NCBI GenBank assembly: GCA_018650185.1
Contig: JABIGL010000116.1
Location: 1 to 33,972 of the forward strand
DNA: 33,972 nucleotides
Direction of reading: 5' to 3'
Origin: Chloroflexota bacterium
GTDB lineage: Bacteria > Chloroflexota > Dehalococcoidia > Lucifugimonadales > Lucifugimonadaceae
Part shown: piece after piece, positions 16,144 through 23,981 of the stretch
How the letters are laid out: each line of letters begins with the position of its first letter
How positions within the stretch are numbered: the stretch's first letter is position 1
The notes under the pieces: model-generated
Databases searched by the model: none
Told to the model about the DNA's origin: nothing
The model's input: the letters and a program-made list of their open reading frames with translations, nothing else
Position numbers and translations under genes: made by a program

Positions 16144-17664
16144 CTACGCGTCGACCAGCGCGCTCAACAACGCCGTTGCTTGCTGCAACGTCGGCGCTAC
16201 GGCCACTCCAGCCGCTCCTGTAGACCCGTCCAGCGCGAACGCCAACGTCCCGCCCGGTCCGTCCCAGAGGGAGATCGTCACATCACCAGACTCAAGCCTC
16301 GTGAACGCTGCATCGGCGTCCAGCACAGCTTCAAGCACGGCCGAGAACTGGAGAGCGTCCGTGCCCGGGTCGTCCCATTCAATCACCAGTCCCATCGCCG
16401 AGGCGCCTGATGGTCCGGTCAAAACCGTATACGCGTCTCGGCCCCAACCCGCCCCGGCCTGTGCGGCTACAGCGGTCTCGGCCCCGAGAGACTCCAGCCA
16501 CAGGCTGATGATCGCTTCTCCAAACACATCGGCGGAGTGAACAGCCCAGCCATCGCCCAGAATCGCAGTCAGGTCCGGCAGGATCAACGGGCCAACCGGG
16601 ACCTCCTTGGCCAGGTACTTCTCTGGGTGGATCACCTGTTCCGTCGTCTCCGGCAGATCCCCCCAGGTGGCGTTGAGCGCGGCCATCCCGCCATCCACCC
16701 AGATGGAATTAGTGAAAGCAAAGCCCGCCGTGTACGGCCAACTAAGCGTCAGGATCAAAAAGTCAGGAGTCGCCTCGAGGACTGCAAGATCCGCCGGGTC
16801 GATGGCGATCAGCTCGTCCAAGTCTGCTGCCTCGAAATTCTCCAAGGCATAGAACGACTCAATGAATGTCGCCTCTCCCTCGACAAACGCCTGAAGTGCG
16901 CTCGTCCGTTCCGTATCCACTTTGGCACTCTCGAACAGCTCGCTCAGGTCAAAATTTACGTCCTGCAACAGATGAGCATACTCGTGGGAGTAGACTGCCT
17001 CTTCCTTCACAGAAACGTCCTCCCCTCCCCCCAGCACCATCAACTCGCCCGTATCGTGGTTGTATAAACCGACCACAGCACCCTCAAGTAGCGCAGTCTC
17101 AATCTCCAATAGGCTTGAGTCCTGAGGAATTAGTCCCAGCAGCTTGAACCAGACTTCCAGTTCAGCGACTTCCGCAAGCACCTCTTCGTCGTCCAGGTCT
17201 TCGGCGAGCTCCTGCGCAATACGTTCTTTGTCGACCAGGGACACGTTTGGATCGCCCACCACCGACAGTTCCCTGATTCTTGACACCTGTTCGCTAATAA
17301 CGGCGAGTTGCTCGGCCTTGGTCAGCGGTTCTTCGGTCGGGATCGGCGGATCTGGAATCGTTGTCGTAGGGACGCCGGTGGCGCTCGGCGTTGGTGTGTT
17401 TGAATCCGGTTCGGAGGTTGGCGACACCGATGTCGCCGTGGATGAAGGCACGCCTGTCGGATCCGGTTCCGTGCCAGGTACCGCGGTCGAGTCAGGAGTA
17501 GCGTCGGGGGATGTAGAGGTGGCCGCAGCCGTCGGTTCAGATGTCCCGGACGGCCCGGATTCTCCTTCGTCCGAAGAGCAGGCGACCACAAATAGCGACA
17601 CCAGCGCCACGAGGACTGTCAGCCAACTGGTACGGTGCCTGTCTAACCCGGCAATACCCGGCAT
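16144..17664 (-). CDS. Lipoprotein with zincin-like domain, paralogue of the next gene
   Basis: About 506 residues from ATG 17664. The N terminus is a lipoprotein signal peptide (LTVLVALVSLFVVACSSDEG, lipobox VVAC). A long Ser/Thr/Pro/Glu-rich linker follows (about 35-115). The putative metalloprotease region has VYSHEYAHLLQD (HExxH, about 227-231) and AFVEGEATFIE about 34 residues on. One copy of the GDGW...WDGPGGTLAF domain ends the protein (about 366-506). The start was chosen at ATG 17664 because it places the signal peptide at the N terminus and avoids overlap with the divergent tag gene; an upstream start at 17772 would bury it. It is probably a cell-surface zinc peptidase; the substrate is unknown. 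Confidence 0.75.
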   Translation of the reverse strand: MPGIAGLDRHRTSWLTVLVALVSLFVVACSSDEGESGPSGTSEPTAAATSTSPDATPDSTAVPGTEPDPTGVPSSTATSVSPTSEPDSNTPTPSATGVPTTTIPDPPIPTEEPLTKAEQLAVISEQVSRIRELSVVGDPNVSLVDKERIAQELAEDLDDEEVLAEVAELEVWFKLLGLIPQDSSLLEIETALLEGAVVGLYNHDTGELMVLGGGEDVSVKEEAVYSHEYAHLLQDVNFDLSELFESAKVDTERTSALQAFVEGEATFIESFYALENFEAADLDELIAIDPADLAVLEATPDFLILTLSWPYTAGFAFTNSIWVDGGMAALNATWGDLPETTEQVIHPEKYLAKEVPVGPLILPDLTAILGDGWAVHSADVFGEAIISLWLESLGAETAVAAQAGAGWGRDAYTVLTGPSGASAMGLVIEWDDPGTDALQFSAVLEAVLDADAAFTRLESGDVTISLWDGPGGTLAFALDGSTGAAGVAVAPTLQQATALLSALVDA

Positions 17665-17693
17665 GAAACGATTATCTACGACGGACTTCAAAA

Positions 17694-18254
17694 ATGACTT
17701 CTCGCTGTGAATGGGCCGAAGGTAACGACCTGATGGAGCAGTACCACGACACGGAATGGGGCGTGCCGTCACACGACGACAGCCATCTGTTTGAGATGTT
17801 GGTCCTAGAAGGATCCCAGGCTGGGCTCAGCTGGCAGACGATTCTCAACAAGCGCGAGGGATATCGTCGGGCATTCGCCAACTTTGATCTGGCAACTATC
17901 TCAGCTTACGGTGAATCCGACGTGGAGAGACTCGTGCAGGACCCCGGAATTGTGCGTCATCGCGGCAAGATCGAGGCCACAATCGGCAATGCGAACACGG
18001 CTCTTGAGGTTCAGGCTGAGTTCGGGAGTCTCGATTCCTACCTGTGGGGGCTCGCAGGCGGCAAACCAGTCAAAAACGCTCCTGCAACGATGGCCAACAT
18101 CGAAGCGACAACCTACGCATCTGAGTCGATGAGCAAGGCTCTCCGCAAGCGCGGCTTCCGCTTCGTAGGTCCAACCACGGTCTACGCATTCATGCAATCC
18201 GCTGGCATGGTGAACGACCACGTGGTTACGTGCTTCCGCTACAACGAAGTATGA
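17694..18254 (+). CDS. tag: DNA-3-methyladenine glycosylase I
   Basis: 186 residues, full length. The enzyme removes 3-methyladenine from alkylated DNA to start base excision repair. The zinc site of this family is complete: Cys5 (RCEWAEG), His18 (YHDTEWG), and His176 and Cys180 (HVVTCFRY). The conserved glutamate is in LEGSQAGLSWQTIL (Glu39), and FVGPTTVYAFMQSAGMVNDH near the end matches the family well. The gene is divergent from the lipoprotein gene, with only about 30 bp between starts, so the promoters must overlap the coding ends. Confidence 0.96.
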   Translation: MTSRCEWAEGNDLMEQYHDTEWGVPSHDDSHLFEMLVLEGSQAGLSWQTILNKREGYRRAFANFDLATISAYGESDVERLVQDPGIVRHRGKIEATIGNANTALEVQAEFGSLDSYLWGLAGGKPVKNAPATMANIEATTYASESMSKALRKRGFRFVGPTTVYAFMQSAGMVNDHVVTCFRYNEV

Positions 18255-18319
18255 TCCCGGTCCGGCTTCGAACCGGATCACACGCGTTCACATCAATTTG
18301 AACTTCAGGAGTGGCGGAC

Positions 18320-19018
18320 TTGGACAAGCAGATCTTTGGCATCGGCGGCGACTTCTTTCCTGCGCAGTGGCGGCGGCCTCTACTTCGGGAGCACCTCCTG
18401 ACCCTGTCCAACAAATCTCGACCAAAGGTCTGCTACGTGGGAACGGCCACCGGCGATCAGCCGGCCAATATCGCCACCTTTTACCAGGAGTTTGGCCGTC
18501 ACGACTGCGAGACGTCCCACCTGAGCCTGTACTCGCCGCCCCAGAAGGACATCCGCTCATACGTGATGAAGCACGACATCATCTATGTCGGCGGCGGTAG
18601 CACGAAGAACCTGATTGCTCTGTGGAATGAGTGGGGCTTCAGCGAGATCATGCGGGAGGCGTGGGAAGCGGGAATCGTCCTCTCAGGCACCAGTGCGGGA
18701 TCGATCTGCTGGTTCGACGACTGCATCACGGACTCGATCCCGGGCGGACTTACTTCGTTGAAATGCACCGGCCTACTGAAGGGCAGCAACTCCACCCACT
18801 ACGGATCGCACCCGGACCGGCCGTCCACCTATCGCGCGCTGATCAGCAACGGTGAGGTCTCTGATGGCATCGCCACGGACGATCACTGCGCCCTCCACTA
18901 CATCAACGACGACCTACACGAAATAGTCACGCAAGACCCCGACGCACGCGCTTACAGGGTGGAGCGAGACGGCAACAGCTACAAAGAAACAGCGCTAGAG
19001 GCCCGATACCTGGGCTAA
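18320..19018 (+). CDS. Peptidase E-like protein (family S51)
   Basis: 232 residues. The serine nucleophile is in SGTSAGSICW (Ser125), the nucleophile elbow of S51 peptidases (peptidase E/cyanophycinase group). IIYVGGGSTKNLIALWNEWG upstream is the family's glycine loop, and HYGSHPDRP likely carries a family-conserved histidine. E. coli peptidase E cleaves Asp-X dipeptides; the substrate here may differ. The start is TTG at 18320, with AGGAG 8 nt upstream; a GTG at 18311 overlaps that site and is unlikely. It follows tag by 65 bp in the same direction. Confidence 0.88.
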   Translation: MDKQIFGIGGDFFPAQWRRPLLREHLLTLSNKSRPKVCYVGTATGDQPANIATFYQEFGRHDCETSHLSLYSPPQKDIRSYVMKHDIIYVGGGSTKNLIALWNEWGFSEIMREAWEAGIVLSGTSAGSICWFDDCITDSIPGGLTSLKCTGLLKGSNSTHYGSHPDRPSTYRALISNGEVSDGIATDDHCALHYINDDLHEIVTQDPDARAYRVERDGNSYKETALEARYLG

Positions 19019-19044
19019 CTGGCTGCCATTAGTGCCTGTCTCAC

Positions 19045-19067
19045 GCCCTCTCCCACTGGGAGAGGGC
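19045..19067. repeat. Perfect hairpin with 10-bp stem, possible terminator
   Basis: GCCCTCTCCC and GGGAGAGGGC are exact inverted arms around a 3-nt loop, 26 bp after the S51 peptidase stop. The same stem sequence recurs at 19130-19148, so it is a repeat that may also serve as a terminator. Confidence 0.7.
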
Positions 19068-19086
19068 AGGGGGCGAAAGAGAATCT

Positions 19087-19112
19087 CACCCTGAGGCTCT
19101 CGAAGGGTCAGT
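19087..19112. repeat. Dispersed palindromic repeat, copy 2 of 3
   Basis: 26-bp unit identical to the copy at 19326-19351 and one base different from the copy at 2844-2869. Ends ACCCT / AGGGT are inverted. Confidence 0.7.
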
Positions 19113-19129
19113 CGCTCAAAGACGCTATT

Positions 19130-19148
19130 CCTCTCCCGCAGGGAGAGG
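19130..19148. repeat. Second copy of the CCTCTCCC hairpin
   Basis: CCTCTCCC and GGGAGAGG form an 8-bp perfect stem with loop GCA, matching the core of the hairpin at 19045-19067. Confidence 0.65.
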
Positions 19149-19191
19149 GCAGTACGCCAGTGCGGTTCCTAATCGAAAGACAAAAGACCAA

Positions 19192-19292
19192 CGTCATTCC
19201 CGAGTAGTCGGGAATCCAGTAACCCTCTCGCGCCATCAACTAGGTAAACGCCGTTCAACCCTTCCTGGATTCCCACCTGCGTGGGAATGACG
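19192..19292. repeat. 101-bp palindromic MITE-like element
   Basis: The ends are exact 10-bp inverted repeats, CGTCATTCCC (19192-19201) and GGGAATGACG (19283-19292). Just inside, GGGAATCCAG and CTGGATTCCC are also inverted, and each end can fold on itself (TCCCGAGTAGTCGGGA; TTCCCACCTGCGTGGGAA). No coding capacity. Similar ATTCCCG...CGGGAATCCAG palindromes are widespread bacterial intergenic repeats; a non-autonomous mobile or REP-type element is inferred. Confidence 0.7.
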
Positions 19293-19325
19293 ATTCACAG
19301 GAACATCATCGTCACGCAAACAACC

Positions 19326-19351
19326 CACCCTGAGGCTCTCGAAGGGTCAGT
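19326..19351. repeat. Dispersed palindromic repeat, copy 3 of 3
   Basis: Identical to copy 2, and followed by similar flanking bases (CACTCAAAAACAC against CGCTCAAAGAC), so the repeat unit may extend beyond 26 bp. It lies 15 bp from the haloacid dehalogenase stop. Confidence 0.7.
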
Positions 19352-19366
19352 CACTCAAAAACACGC

Positions 19367-20068
19367 CTAATCCAGAAGCGCGTCTGCCAGCTCGGTGAAA
19401 TTAGTCACCGTCACGTCCGGGACATGTGGCGAATCCTCGTACGGCAACCCGTATCGATTCACAAACGCACCCCGCATGCCGCAGGCCCGAGCGCCCATCA
19501 CGTCAAACGAATTCGCCGAGACCATCATGCACTCGCCGATTTCCAGACTGAGGATGTGCGCCGCTCTCCGGTAGACGCCCGGGTGTGGCTTGAAAGCGCC
19601 CACGACCTGGACCGAAATCACGGCGTCGAAGTCCCATTTGATCCGGTTCTTCGCCAGGTGGTCCAGGAAAATCGGCTCGCCATTTGAAAGCGCCACCAGC
19701 TTGAATCGTTCCTGAAGTCGCTCCAGCCCAGCTATGACCTCCGGAAACGGCGACAAACTCTGCCAAGCCACCATGAAATCTTGAATCTCGTCTCGACTAG
19801 CTTCGACGTTGTTGAGTTGCAACACATATGCAAACGCACGCCGCGCTACTTCCAGATACCCAGAGTGGCCGAGATCGACGATGTTGTCCTGGTACTGCTC
19901 AATACGTTGGCGATACCGCCACTGCGCCCAAAACTCGGCCGGATCGGCATCGGAGCCCTTCGCCGTCAGGAACCCGGAGATGAACGGCGTCAAACTGCCG
20001 CCAAGGTCCAGGACGGTGCCGAACAGATCAAATGTCAGGGCCTTGCAGTTCTCAAGCTCAGGCTTCAA
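19367..20068 (-). CDS. (S)-2-haloacid dehalogenase-like HAD hydrolase (type II)
   Basis: 233 residues. HAD motif I is LTFDLFGTVLD (nucleophile Asp14), motif II is VALSNGEP, motif III is VGAFKPHPGVY, and the last motif is MVSANSFDVMGARACGMRG. This final pattern is the type II haloacid dehalogenase signature (usually SSNxWDxxGA). These enzymes hydrolyse 2-haloalkanoic acids; many family members have other or unknown substrates. The start is TTG at 20068, with GGAG 7 nt upstream. A longer open frame to 20188 would overlap the KAP gene and adds no family sequence. It lies 88 bp after the KAP gene on the same strand. Confidence 0.85.
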   Translation of the reverse strand: MKPELENCKALTFDLFGTVLDLGGSLTPFISGFLTAKGSDADPAEFWAQWRYRQRIEQYQDNIVDLGHSGYLEVARRAFAYVLQLNNVEASRDEIQDFMVAWQSLSPFPEVIAGLERLQERFKLVALSNGEPIFLDHLAKNRIKWDFDAVISVQVVGAFKPHPGVYRRAAHILSLEIGECMMVSANSFDVMGARACGMRGAFVNRYGLPYEDSPHVPDVTVTNFTELADALLD

Positions 20069-20156
20069 GGGGGAACTCCATTCGGAATCCGGGTCGGTGT
20101 ATCGCCGAACAATCCTACTGGCTTCGATCACACACCGCGGCCGCAGTATCCGCCAC

Positions 20157-22862
20157 CTAACTGATGATCGGCAATCGGGCCAGGGCAAGGTCTGATAGCA
20201 AGGGCTCCCGTCCCATGATCCTGAGGAAATCGATGTCGTGCAGCATCAGTTCGCGGGTTTGACGCGGGAGGAATTCGACCTCGCCGCGATTGATCGGAAC
20301 GAATGACCCGGGAATTTCCGGTGCATCAACGTCGTCGGGATCACTTCCATCGTTCATGCGTCCCAGGGCGCGGCTCGCGAGTCGCTCAATTCTCCGCAGA
20401 AAGTTGTCTTCCGATTGAACATCCTTGGCAAAACCTGGCCATCGTGTCTGAACCGCCGCCCACTTGGCCAGCACGTCAAGTTGCGCCGGATCGTAGCTCT
20501 CTTCCAGGTAATACAGCACAAGTAACTGGAGTCGCATGGCGTTGATGAAGCGTTTGACATCCCTCGGACGGTTTTCTAGGTACTCGATCGCTGCGTTAAA
20601 CATGGCAGACTCCAGCCGTGGATCGTCTGCAAGAATCATCCGGGCTGCGACCCGGCGTCTGGCTTCCTGCAACGAAGCAGCCATCGTTGCCACATCTACC
20701 CGGCGCGTCTGCCGTTCCGTTCCGAGCACCATTTCGACTCCATCCGTCGCGATCTCGTCGTCCTGAATACGGTCTGCCTCGCTATCGACACCTTCAATAC
20801 CGCCCGCCCTTGAGAAGATCTGCTGAGATAACTCTTCGACCACGTCGATATCTACAGGCGGAGATTCATCTTCTTCCGACTCAGGGCCGAGCACCGAATC
20901 CGCACCGGACGAGCCGCCAACGTGGTGCGCGACGAACTGTCTCATCGCATTTGCATCAGGCGTCGGGATCGCGAAAGACATCTGCACGATCTTGCCTAGG
21001 AAACGATGCCCGAACCCACTGGCGTCTACGAGACTACCCCTTGACCGTAGCTCCCGGACGAGGTCTCGATATGAGACCGCAAGACTCGCTGCGACCAGTT
21101 CACGGTCCATGCCGAGGATAAACATCGTCTGGCCGATGCCTCGGTTCGTAAAGAGCAGGTTTATCGCTTCGACCGTCTCCAGAACCCTTTCGGGAGTGCA
21201 ACGGTCAAGATCGTCGATAAAAACCGTGAGTCGTGTGCGGTCACCGTGGGTCAAGAATTGAAGCATCCGGCCGATATCTTCGTCGGCCTGTTGGTGTACC
21301 GACGTGGTTGAACCGCCCTGACCCGCAATTGAAGCAACAAGCTGGGACGAAAACGGACTCCGGAACACGCCCCGAAAACCACGAAGACCTGCCAGCTTGA
21401 TCCCGGTACCGACGGTGGTGACAAGCGCCAGGAGAGCGGTGACGGTCGGACCGAACTCCCACTTGTCCGGCTGGAGTTGAAGCTGGTTATCCGTTTGTTG
21501 AACCACTGCGATCGAGATTCCGATGAGTGACACAGCGACTACCGCAAGTCCGGATACCAGCAATGCGCGCCAGGTCTTCAAAACCCCGGCCCACGTCGGC
21601 TCCTTTGCGGAAAGTGTCAGCATCAATCGAAGGCGGATTCGTTCCCGCCAACTCAATTGGTTCCGGACCTCTTCGTAAATCTTCGCCGTGATCGCCGGCC
21701 AGATACGTTCGTCCTTCCCATATCGCCACGCATTGATCCACACCGTGTAGCTAGGGCGGGAGCCGTCATCAGGGGGTCGGACACGTGCTCGAGCACGGTG
21801 ACCATCGAGCCGACGACGTAACTGGCGCATCAACGATGTCTTGCCGAATCCCCAGGGAGCGGATATGGCAATGGATATGGGCGGCTTGGACCTCCCAGCA
21901 GTCAGGAACGCGAATATGGAGTCCGAGTAACGGTGGAAACCGAGCAGGTCTTCGTCCGAAGCCTCATCGCTGAGGGCGACGCCGGTGGCACGCACTTCGG
22001 TCTCTGGTGGATCAGGGGGATCCGATGATCCGTCATCACCGGGTGAAGGTCCCCCCGGCGGGAAGCCAGAATCGAGCGTTTCCGTACTTTGGGCTATGTC
22101 GAACGGATCACCCACTTTGGACTGCACAACTTCATCCCACTCACCCTCCACTTGTGCCTGCTCCGCACTTTCGTTTTGTGCGGGTTCAGTCAGGTCAATG
22201 TTCGATAAGAGCAGACCAGACAGCACCCATTCATCCCAGCGGGCCGCCGCACCCCGGATGCCTTCGTTCGCCTCAAAATCACCGGAGGTGATCAGCACCG
22301 CGTCGAATTCATTGTTCCGCGCGATCCGTTCCAGACCGCTTTCACCGATACCCGTCCCGCGTGTGTCGCCGATCAACATCAGGCCCGAGTTACGTGCACG
22401 GATTATCGAATCAGACTGACCGGCCCATGACGCCAGCCCGCCAAGAACCAAGCCCTTCGCTCCCTCGGCAGTCGCGTAGGTAACGATCCCCTCCGACTCA
22501 TCTTCGTCGGCGTCGTTAATCGTTACAAAGACCGGCTCATCGAGAACCTCCCGGACCGGTTCAGTGACGCTCAACCCTTCGGTGAACCAAAAATCCGGGC
22601 GGGGGTGTGCGCTAATGGTTTCGCGGTTGGAGAAGTTGGCGACCGGCACGTAACCGATGCCGAGATCCAATTGTCTGGCCCCGTCTGCGACATGTGCGAC
22701 CTGATCTGCCGACGAGTCGTTCAAAAACGGTACAACGATCGTCCGCCCGCCGCTCTCAACGAACGCATTAAGAATCTTCTCAGGGTCGCGTTGATGCTCG
22801 GCGTCGACATAAAGCCAGACGCCGCCATCCGGGCCTTCAGAAGGTCCGTTGCCGACAGCCAT
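20157..22862 (-). CDS. KAP-family P-loop NTPase with novel N-terminal domain
   Basis: 901 residues from ATG 22862 (GGAGG 5 nt upstream). The C-terminal two thirds is a KAP NTPase: Walker A APWGFGKTS (about 335-342), Walker B VFIDDLDRC (about 548-556), and between them two membrane helices (LVSGLAVVAVSLIGISIAVV, about 434-456; VTALLALVTTVGTGIKLAG, about 471-489), the layout that defines KAP proteins. Residues 1-230 form a separate alpha/beta domain with about eight regularly spaced strands, followed by an acidic Pro/Gly linker (about 235-310). KAP ATPases are inner-membrane proteins; some, such as PifA of the F plasmid, exclude phages, but most are uncharacterised. It lies 61 bp after the E1-beta gene and could be cotranscribed. 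Confidence 0.88.
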   Translation of the reverse strand: MAVGNGPSEGPDGGVWLYVDAEHQRDPEKILNAFVESGGRTIVVPFLNDSSADQVAHVADGARQLDLGIGYVPVANFSNRETISAHPRPDFWFTEGLSVTEPVREVLDEPVFVTINDADEDESEGIVTYATAEGAKGLVLGGLASWAGQSDSIIRARNSGLMLIGDTRGTGIGESGLERIARNNEFDAVLITSGDFEANEGIRGAAARWDEWVLSGLLLSNIDLTEPAQNESAEQAQVEGEWDEVVQSKVGDPFDIAQSTETLDSGFPPGGPSPGDDGSSDPPDPPETEVRATGVALSDEASDEDLLGFHRYSDSIFAFLTAGRSKPPISIAISAPWGFGKTSLMRQLRRRLDGHRARARVRPPDDGSRPSYTVWINAWRYGKDERIWPAITAKIYEEVRNQLSWRERIRLRLMLTLSAKEPTWAGVLKTWRALLVSGLAVVAVSLIGISIAVVQQTDNQLQLQPDKWEFGPTVTALLALVTTVGTGIKLAGLRGFRGVFRSPFSSQLVASIAGQGGSTTSVHQQADEDIGRMLQFLTHGDRTRLTVFIDDLDRCTPERVLETVEAINLLFTNRGIGQTMFILGMDRELVAASLAVSYRDLVRELRSRGSLVDASGFGHRFLGKIVQMSFAIPTPDANAMRQFVAHHVGGSSGADSVLGPESEEDESPPVDIDVVEELSQQIFSRAGGIEGVDSEADRIQDDEIATDGVEMVLGTERQTRRVDVATMAASLQEARRRVAARMILADDPRLESAMFNAAIEYLENRPRDVKRFINAMRLQLLVLYYLEESYDPAQLDVLAKWAAVQTRWPGFAKDVQSEDNFLRRIERLASRALGRMNDGSDPDDVDAPEIPGSFVPINRGEVEFLPRQTRELMLHDIDFLRIMGREPLLSDLALARLPIIS

Positions 22863-22923
22863 TTGACCCTCCCCAGGGATCAACCAGGCGGGCACCCGAT
22901 ACCTCGGGTACCTACCACAGCGA

Positions 22924-23907
22924 CTACGCCAGCGTGCCCCGTACTGCTGTGACGATCTTTTCCTTCGTCGGGTAGACCAGCTTTTCCAGTACCGGGCTGT
23001 AGGGGATGTGGACCTGCTCCGACGCTACCTTGGCGATCGGCGCCTGTAGTGACCAGAAGCCCTCTTCGGCCACGATCGACGCTATCTCAGACGCCGCACT
23101 GCACACCTTGTGCGCCGGGTCTGCGATAACCAGCCGTCCCGTCTTCTCGACCGACGCCAGGATGCTCGCCTTGTCCAGTGGCACCAGCGTTCGGGGGTCG
23201 ATCACCTCGACGGAGATGCCCTCGGCCTCGAGCTCCTCAGCTGCGGCCACCGCGTGCGGCACGGACCCGGCAATGGCGACCACCGTTACATCGGTCCCCT
23301 CGCGGAGCGTGTTCGCCACACCAAACGGGATAAGCAACTCACCGTTAGGCAGGTCTTCGTTTGCAGGCACCTCGCCGCGATTACCGAAAAGCGTGCCGTC
23401 CTCAAACATGATCACGACATCGTCGTCCCGGATAGCCGTCTTCATCAGGCCCTTCATATCGGCCGGGTTCGACGGCGCAACAATCTTCAGGCCCGGCATG
23501 TTCATGAACATCGGGTACGAGCGGTCAGAGTGGTGCGCCGCTGAACCGCCGCCGTAATACATCGTCGCCCGGTACACCACAGGCAGATTCACCTGTCCGC
23601 CAAACATGTAGCGCATCTTTGCGGCCTGGCTTACGAGCTGGTCCATCGCGACCCACATGAAACTGGTCAGGGTTTCGACCACCGGCCTCATACCGACAGC
23701 GGATGCCCCAACGGCGGCTCCAAAGAAAGCGTTCTCGGACAGGGGAGTGTCCAGTACGCGCTTCTCGCCGAACTCCTCCAGGAGGCCCATCGTCGCTCCG
23801 TAAATGGAGCGTTTGATGTCCTCACCCATGATGAAGACCGACTCGTCCCGCTGCATCTCTTCCTGCAGGGCTTCGTTAATAGCGTTTACAAATACTGTTT
23901 CTGGCAC
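22924..23907 (-). CDS. 2-oxoacid/acetoin dehydrogenase E1 component, beta subunit
   Basis: 327 residues, full length for E1-beta. Typical blocks are visible: INEALQEEMQRDESVFIMGE (contains a Glu of the TPP site), RVLDTPLSENAFFGAAVGAS, FMWVAMDQLVSQAAKMRYMF, APSNPADMKGLMKTAIRDDD and the C-terminal EVIDPRTLVPLD. With the alpha subunit it binds thiamine diphosphate at the interface, decarboxylates or cleaves the substrate and passes the acyl group to E2 lipoate. The start is GTG with a weak ribosome site. It follows E1-alpha by 74 bp. Presence of acoX in the region suggests acetoin as substrate, but pyruvate cannot be excluded. Confidence 0.93.
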   Translation of the reverse strand: MPETVFVNAINEALQEEMQRDESVFIMGEDIKRSIYGATMGLLEEFGEKRVLDTPLSENAFFGAAVGASAVGMRPVVETLTSFMWVAMDQLVSQAAKMRYMFGGQVNLPVVYRATMYYGGGSAAHHSDRSYPMFMNMPGLKIVAPSNPADMKGLMKTAIRDDDVVIMFEDGTLFGNRGEVPANEDLPNGELLIPFGVANTLREGTDVTVVAIAGSVPHAVAAAEELEAEGISVEVIDPRTLVPLDKASILASVEKTGRLVIADPAHKVCSAASEIASIVAEEGFWSLQAPIAKVASEQVHIPYSPVLEKLVYPTKEKIVTAVRGTLA

Positions 23908-23981
23908 GTTCTTATTTCTCGCTTTACGTCCGGTCGTTCCCGGAGAATTGCCGACTCAAGTTAGGGATTGCCTCGAACCAA

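Larger units (their letters stand above)
19019..19366. other. 348-bp gene-free repeat island
   Basis: This stretch between convergent genes holds no gene but is packed with palindromes: two C/G-rich hairpins, two copies of the dispersed 26-bp unit and one 101-bp palindromic element, each listed separately. It looks like a landing site for REP/MITE-like elements, with the first hairpin able to act as a terminator for the S51 peptidase gene. Confidence 0.75.

Noticed and set aside
17665-17772. Longer N terminus for the zincin-like lipoprotein (start at 17772)
   Set aside because: It would overlap tag and place 36 extra residues before the signal peptide and lipobox.
19019-19366. CRISPR array
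   Set aside because: Repeats are palindromic, of three types and irregularly spaced, without equal-length spacers or cas genes.
20157-22862. Calling the KAP gene part of a named anti-phage system
   Set aside because: No toxin, nuclease, reverse transcriptase or other defence gene is adjacent; family resemblance to PifA alone is not enough.
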